This document shows positions 5,469 to 8,745 of a stretch of 8,745 bases of DNA, piece by piece (position 1 is the stretch's first letter; each line of letters starts with the position of its first letter). The DNA is from Magnetovibrio sp. GTDB taxonomy: Bacteria > Pseudomonadota > Alphaproteobacteria > Rhodospirillales > Magnetovibrionaceae. The notes beneath the pieces were generated by a model. That model did not search any database. It was not told where the DNA came from and was given only the letters and a program-made list of their open reading frames with translations. The translations under genes and the position numbers were made by a program. Where the stretch lies: the NCBI GenBank assembly GCA_016763255.1, contig JAESUA010000399.1:1-8745 (forward strand), in the 5' to 3' direction.

Positions 5469-5831
5469 ATGGCCGACATATTGCTCATTGATGATGATGT
5501 CAACATCCACCAAATCGTATCGCTGTTTTTGGAAGATGACGACCACAATGTGTCTTGCGTCTCGTCGGGTCAAAGCGGCTTGGATTACGCGGCCCATAAC
5601 AACCTCGACCTGATCATCCTCGACCTCGGCATGCCCGGCATGGACGGGATTGAAACCTATCGGGCCATTCGCGCCAATCCGGCATCCCACCAAACGCCCA
5701 TCATGATTTTTTCCGTCCACGAAAGAAGCGAGCTTTCCGAAGACATCTGTGCCGACGACAGTGTTCAGTTTCTCAACAAGCCCGTGAACATGGCTCAACT
5801 CAAATCCTCCGTACGCGAAGCCTTGGTGTAA
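5469..5831 (+). CDS. Single-domain (CheY-like) response regulator
   Basis: This 120-aa protein is a receiver domain and nothing more. It has the acidic pocket IDDD (residues 7-10), the phospho-acceptor Asp52 in LIILDLGMPGMDG, Ser82 in the conserved Thr/Ser position (IMIFSVH) and Lys104 in FLNKP. All residues needed for phosphorylation are therefore present. With no output domain it must act by protein contact, as CheY, Spo0F or DivK do, or serve as a phosphate relay or sink. No histidine kinase gene is in the window. The start ATG 5469 has only a modest ribosome-binding site (GGGA 9 nt upstream). It diverges from the cyclic-nucleotide-binding gene, and no terminator follows before the TRAP binding-protein gene 106 bp downstream, so the two might be cotranscribed. 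Confidence 0.93.
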   Translation: MADILLIDDDVNIHQIVSLFLEDDDHNVSCVSSGQSGLDYAAHNNLDLIILDLGMPGMDGIETYRAIRANPASHQTPIMIFSVHERSELSEDICADDSVQFLNKPVNMAQLKSSVREALV

Positions 5832-5937
5832 TTTTTACTGAGGTCAAATTAGAATGACTCTTTCCTTCCCCTCCCCCCACCGGCACTGTTATCCTCGACC
5901 GGATTTTGAGTGAATAGGGACAGCCGGGTCAACCGGC

Positions 5938-7140
5938 ATGGGGCAAGATCGAGCTATGCGCAATACCATCGTCGGCATTATCATTGGGGTGGTCGTCGGC
6001 GTGATGATCGGCGCGACGGTGGTTGCGCCGCGTCTGGAAGAAGCCCGCACCGCACCCTCATCGGCACCGCCCTCTTCACATGTTTCCACATCACAGGCCA
6101 CATCGGTTCGCGGCGTAGAAACACTGGGCCTTAAGCAACCTTTCCCAAACAAGTCAACAAAACCTCTTCAAGCCCCCGCAACAAGACTGCGCATCATCAG
6201 CCTATACCCTGCAAAAATGCCGGTTTTGGGTGAATTGGCGCAACGCCTTAAACGCATGATCCCGGCCGCGACCGGCGGCCGTTTGGGCATCACGATGTTT
6301 GACCCCGGCACCTTGGTTGCGAAAGAAGATACCCTTGATGCGGTGAGTTCCGGCACGATTGATGGGGTCTTCGCCACCCCTGATCACTGGGGCCAGGATA
6401 TTCCTGCATTACAGTTGTTCACCGCCATCCCTTTCGGCCCCGACGCCCAAGAACACCTTGCGTGGTTTTATCAAGGCGGCGGACGCCAACTGTTCGAAAC
6501 CTCCATGAACAAAAAAGGCGTGCACGCCACCTTGTGCGGAGCCATCCCCCCAGAAGCGTCCGGTTGGTATCGAAAACCGGTACGCAGCGCCGATGATTTC
6601 AAGGATTTAAACATCCGCGCCGTGGGTTTGGCCGGTGCGGTTTTGACCAAGTTGGGGGCGAAGGTGCAAAACCTCGATGCTGGCGGCGTCTTGGCCCAGT
6701 TTGAACTAGGTACTTTGGACGCTGCGCAATATTCCCTGCCCAGTGTCGACGCTCAACTGGGTTTTCAAAAGTTTGCGCGCAATTATTACTTTCCCGGCTG
6801 GCAACGACCGGTGACGCTTTTTGCCTTGATGCTCAATGCTAAGGTTTGGCAAAGCTTGCCCGCAACCGAACGCACCGCCATCCAGTCCATATGTGGCGAT
6901 AATGTACGTTACGCTCTGGCCTTGGCCGATGCCCAGCAATTTGAGGCCTTGAAAGAATTAGGCTTGGCCGGGGTACAGGTTCGACGTTGGCCCGACAATG
7001 TTTTGCAATCATTAAGATCAGCCTGGAAAGAGGTTGTGCGTGAACAAGCGCAAAACGATGATGATTTCTCCAAGGCCTGGAATTCACTACAAAAATTCCG
7101 CCGGGACTATGCCATTTGGTATGAAATCAGCCGTTTTTAG
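5938..7140 (+). CDS. Membrane-anchored TRAP-type solute-binding protein (DctP family, TakP-like)
   Basis: This 400-aa protein carries one N-terminal hydrophobic, glycine-zipper-like helix (residues 11-30, IVGIIIGVVVGVMIGATVVA). It has no clear signal-peptidase or lipobox site, so it is probably a signal anchor with the rest in the periplasm. A Ser/Pro/Thr-rich linker (about 32-82) leads to a DctP domain. Diagnostic features resemble the 2-oxoacid binder TakP: WYRKPVRSADDFKDLNIRAVG (with the ligand Arg), GTLDAAQY (258-265), QLGFQKFARNYYFPGWQ and a C-terminal FRRDYAIWYEISRF. TakP has an acidic Glu-Trp pair where this protein has Gln-Tyr, so ligand or cation use may differ. No DctQ or DctM gene is in the window, so it may be a sensor or use a distant permease. 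ATG 5956 is an alternative start; neither has a strong ribosome-binding site. Confidence 0.85.
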   Translation: MGQDRAMRNTIVGIIIGVVVGVMIGATVVAPRLEEARTAPSSAPPSSHVSTSQATSVRGVETLGLKQPFPNKSTKPLQAPATRLRIISLYPAKMPVLGELAQRLKRMIPAATGGRLGITMFDPGTLVAKEDTLDAVSSGTIDGVFATPDHWGQDIPALQLFTAIPFGPDAQEHLAWFYQGGGRQLFETSMNKKGVHATLCGAIPPEASGWYRKPVRSADDFKDLNIRAVGLAGAVLTKLGAKVQNLDAGGVLAQFELGTLDAAQYSLPSVDAQLGFQKFARNYYFPGWQRPVTLFALMLNAKVWQSLPATERTAIQSICGDNVRYALALADAQQFEALKELGLAGVQVRRWPDNVLQSLRSAWKEVVREQAQNDDDFSKAWNSLQKFRRDYAIWYEISRF

Positions 7141-7150
7141 ATCCTTTTAG

Positions 7151-7198
7151 CAAGTCCCGCAATCATTGATCAGCTCAGGTTACGACTTACGGGACTTG
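7151..7198. repeat. 9-bp inverted repeat downstream of the TRAP binding protein
   Basis: CAAGTCCCG (7151-7159) and CGGGACTTG (7190-7198) are perfect complements, separated by 30 nt. No T-tract follows, and the loop is long for an intrinsic terminator. It may protect the 3' end of the upstream mRNA or be a protein site. Confidence 0.45.
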
Positions 7199-7214
7199 GC
7201 ACCGAGACACCATA

Positions 7215-7243
7215 TAGCCATCTTTCAAGCTTATCTCTATAAT
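7215..7243 (+). promoter_or_regulatory. Promoter of the first cytochrome c gene
   Basis: TAGCCA (7215-7220, four of six) is 17 bp from a perfect TATAAT (7238-7243). Transcription would begin near 7250, leaving a leader of about 113 nt before ATG 7363. That leader contains the inverted repeat GCGCAT/ATGCGC (7292-7297, 7308-7313). Confidence 0.6.
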
Positions 7244-7362
7244 GCGACTTATACGTGGGATGCGCTCATTGCGGAAGGTTGCAAGGGAATGGCGCATACG
7301 TTAGAAAATGCGCACCTTTTAATAGGGGACGCTACACCACAATTATTTTGGAGACGCTTCAC

Positions 7363-7728
7363 ATGAACACCTCAAAATTATTGGCCCTCGGCATTGCCGC
7401 CGCCATCGCTGTTTCCAGCAGTTCCGCTATGGCTGCCAGCAAAGGTGCTAAGCTTTTCAAGAAAAAATGCGGCACATGTCATTCGATGGAAGTCGGTAAG
7501 CACAAAATTGGTCCATCTTTGGCTGGCATCATCGGTCGCAAAGCTGGTTCCACCGACTTTAAAAAATACAAAGCCCTAAAGGGATCTGAGATTGTTTGGG
7601 ATGAAAAAAGCCTAGACGCATGGATCACCAACCCCAAAAAATTCATCGGCAAGCCGACCGCCATGACCGTTAAGGTCAAGAAGGAAAAAGACCGTAAATT
7701 GATCATCGGTTTCCTTAAAGGCGAATAG
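7363..7728 (+). CDS. Periplasmic class I cytochrome c (copy 1)
   Basis: This 121-aa single-haem electron carrier has a Sec signal peptide (MNTSKLLALGIAAAIAVSSS, cleavage after AMA at residue 24). The mature protein has about 97 residues, the haem-binding CGTCH at 36-40, the IGPSLAGIIGRKAG segment typical of the cytochrome c2/mitochondrial group, the helix LDAWITNPKKFIGK, and Met101 as the likely sixth haem ligand. It is strongly basic and Lys-rich, fitting docking to the bc1 complex and an oxidase or reductase. ATG 7363 is chosen because GGAG (7350-7353) lies 9 nt upstream and the signal peptide begins there; the frame extends further upstream without support. By eye the mature part is about 72% identical (68 of 95) to the second copy, yet each has its own leader and terminator. 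Confidence 0.95.
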   Translation: MNTSKLLALGIAAAIAVSSSSAMAASKGAKLFKKKCGTCHSMEVGKHKIGPSLAGIIGRKAGSTDFKKYKALKGSEIVWDEKSLDAWITNPKKFIGKPTAMTVKVKKEKDRKLIIGFLKGE

Positions 7729-7758
7729 TCAAGGCTGCACCGTCTTGTCCTGCTTGAA

Positions 7759-7792
7759 AAAGCCCTGCTCCGTTCGGCAGGGCTTTCTATTT
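7759..7792 (+). terminator. Rho-independent terminator after cytochrome c copy 1
   Basis: AAAGCCCTGC (7759-7768) pairs with GCAGGGCTTT (7777-7786) around an 8-nt loop. A short, interrupted T-rich tail follows (TTTCTATTT). The stem is strong and the tail modest. Confidence 0.8.
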
Positions 7793-7954
7793 GCATTCAA
7801 ATCACAACGAAGCTTTCTAGATTCACCCCAATAGTACTACAAATTATTCCAATTTATCCTTGCCTTCATATACGACCGCGTTACCCTACGGGCACAATGA
7901 GCAAGCTAAATTTGCTCTCCCTCGTAGACGACGAAGTCACACACGGAGATACCC
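7787..7954 (+). promoter_or_regulatory. Upstream region of cytochrome c copy 2
   Basis: This 168-bp AT-rich stretch must contain the promoter, because a terminator closes the first copy. The best guess is TATACG (7869-7874) or TTGCCT (7860-7865) with a poor -10, and neither is convincing. Near the gene a hairpin GAGCAA/TTGCTC (7899-7904, 7912-7917) with a 7-nt loop lies in the probable leader. Confidence 0.3.
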
Positions 7955-8314
7955 ATGAAATCCATACGCATCGTAGCCGCACTTGCGTGTTTTGCATTCC
8001 TTCCCGCCACCGCCACCATGGCTGCCGAAGGCGCAAAGCTTTTTAAGAAAAAGTGCGCCGCTTGCCACACTCTTGAAGCAGGCAAGCATAAGATCGGCCC
8101 TTCGCTCGCGGGCATCATCGGCAAGCAGGCCGGTCAGCAGGACTTTAAAAAATACAAAGCCTTGAAGGGCTCTGACATCATCTGGGATGAAGCCAACTTG
8201 GATGCATGGATCACCAATCCGAAGAAATTTATCGGCAAACGGACCTCCATGGTCGTCAAAATCAAAAAAGCCGAAGACCGCGCCGCGATCATCGAATACA
8301 TGAAATCGCAATAA
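7955..8314 (+). CDS. Periplasmic class I cytochrome c (copy 2)
   Basis: This 119-aa paralogue of the gene just upstream has a signal peptide (MKSIRIVAALACFAF, cleavage after TMA at residue 23), CAACH at 34-38 for haem c, the shared KHKIGPSLAGIIG and DFKKYKALKGS segments, and Met99 as the likely axial ligand. It differs from copy 1 in the haem-motif spacer residues (AA for GT), in the residues before the axial Met (RTS for PTA) and in a less basic C-terminal helix. The haem-edge and Lys-rich surfaces are otherwise kept, so both probably serve the same kind of partner at different potentials or under different conditions. GGAG (7945-7948) lies 6 nt before the ATG. Many differences are synonymous, so the duplication is not recent. 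Confidence 0.95.
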   Translation: MKSIRIVAALACFAFLPATATMAAEGAKLFKKKCAACHTLEAGKHKIGPSLAGIIGKQAGQQDFKKYKALKGSDIIWDEANLDAWITNPKKFIGKRTSMVVKIKKAEDRAAIIEYMKSQ

Positions 8315-8322
8315 GCGCCGGA

Positions 8323-8336
8323 TTGGCTTAAGCCAA
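8323..8336. repeat. Perfect 14-bp palindrome after cytochrome c copy 2
   Basis: TTGGCTTAAGCCAA is fully self-complementary without a spacer. It lies 8 bp past the stop codon and just before the terminator hairpin. As RNA it would need to open its centre, so it is more likely a DNA site or chance. Confidence 0.4.
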
Positions 8337-8345
8337 ACCATCAAG

Positions 8346-8380
8346 AAAGGGCCGGTGCCAAAGCATCGGCCCTTTTCCTT
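8346..8380 (+). terminator. Rho-independent terminator after cytochrome c copy 2
   Basis: AAAGGGCCGGTGC (8346-8358) pairs with GCATCGGCCCTTT (8363-8375) with one G-U pair and a CAAA loop, then a T-rich tail (TTTTCCTTT). It separates the cytochrome gene from apt. Confidence 0.9.
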
Positions 8381-8410
8381 TGCCCATCGCCCGCGTAAGA
8401 TCAGCCAAAC

Positions 8411-8432
8411 ATAATATTCATTTATAATATTC
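8411..8432 (+). promoter_or_regulatory. apt promoter region with a direct repeat
   Basis: TATAAT (8423-8428) is a consensus -10 and would start transcription about 20 nt before the ATG. There is no clear -35. The nonamer ATAATATTC occurs twice, at 8411-8419 and 8424-8432, a 13-bp period spanning the -10. Confidence 0.5.
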
Positions 8433-8455
8433 GACCGAGAGGACTTAGTACGCAC

Positions 8456-8745
8456 ATGGACATCAAGGAATACATCCGGGGCATTCCAGATTTCCCCAAG
8501 CCCGGCATCCTGTTTTACGATATTTCGACATTGCTCTCTCACGCTGATGCGTGGCAGGTGGCCATGGGCCGCATGGCGCGTATGATCGGCGCTTACCAGC
8601 CCGATGTCCTGGTCGGCATAGAATCACGCGGTTTTTTGGTCGCGGCACCCTTGGCCTTAAAACTGGGCTGCGGTTTCGTCATGGCCCGCAAACCCGGCAA
8701 ACTGCCTGGACCGACCATTTCCCACGAATATGAGTTGGAATATGG
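8456..8745 (+). CDS. apt: Adenine phosphoribosyltransferase, N-terminal part
   Basis: This cytosolic salvage enzyme makes AMP from adenine and PRPP. The first 96 residues are in view; the gene runs off the window before the PRPP-binding loop. Its start, [20 protein letters not shown], followed by YDISTLL, is the hallmark APRT opening ([17 protein letters not shown]). It continues with VGIESRGF (53-60), APLALKLG, and [11 protein letters not shown] with YELEYG (77-96), all in the expected order and spacing. GAGAGGA (8437-8443) lies 12 nt before ATG 8456, a little far. A terminator upstream and its own -10 suggest it is transcribed separately from the cytochromes. Confidence 0.95.
   Translation, partial: MDIKEYIRGIPDFPKPGILFYDISTLLSHADAWQVAMGRMARMIGAYQPDVLVGIESRGFLVAAPLALKLGCGFVMARKPGKLPGPTISHEYELEY

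Noticed and set aside
5910..6134. 74-aa plus-strand frame overlapping the start of the TRAP binding protein
   Set aside because: It is in another frame of the same strand, Arg/His-rich, and has no matching family; the DctP frame explains the region.
7937..8542. 201-aa minus-strand open frame
   Set aside because: It is antisense to the whole second cytochrome c gene, its terminator and the start of apt, and has no recognisable protein features.

Overview
The window looks like chromosomal DNA from a Gram-negative alphaproteobacterium, most likely a marine or aquatic member of the Rhodospirillales. This is an inference. It rests on a long-chain (ubiquinone side-chain) polyprenyl synthase placed divergently from a DUF2007/tRNA-methyltransferase pair, a single-chain acidic porin, small basic class I cytochromes c, a TakP-like TRAP binding protein and an apt gene.

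Layout. Positions 1-386 (minus strand) hold the start of a TrmN6-like tRNA methyltransferase, cut by the window edge, and a small DUF2007 gene whose stop overlaps the methyltransferase start by 8 nt. Diverging from them is the octa/decaprenyl diphosphate synthase gene (537-1553), with a probable TTG start. A palindrome-rich spacer leads to a complete tRNA-Pro(CGG) with encoded CCA (1749-1825) and a very strong GAAA-loop terminator. Next is a porin gene (2095-3219) with a Fur-like box, a consensus -10 and a leader hairpin upstream; it is closed by a bidirectional terminator. The minus-strand gene at 3326-5194 encodes a 622-aa soluble protein: a C-terminal cyclic-nucleotide-binding domain behind about 500 residues I cannot assign. 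It diverges from a receiver-only response regulator (5469-5831) across a 274-bp spacer carrying three separate inverted-repeat systems. Then come a membrane-anchored TRAP-type solute-binding protein without TRAP permease genes in the window (5938-7140), two paralogous periplasmic cytochromes c in tandem (7363-7728 and 7955-8314), and the start of apt (8456 to the edge).

How the parts fit. Most genes are housekeeping: quinone side-chain synthesis, tRNA, tRNA modification, adenine salvage, outer-membrane permeability and periplasmic electron transfer. The least ordinary stretch is about 3300-7140. There a cyclic-nucleotide-binding protein, a stand-alone receiver and an anchored solute-binding protein lie side by side around an operator-rich spacer, which could be a small sensory module. 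That link is inference only; nothing in the sequence proves that they work together. I found no CRISPR array, IS element, integrase, phage gene or toxin-antitoxin pair.
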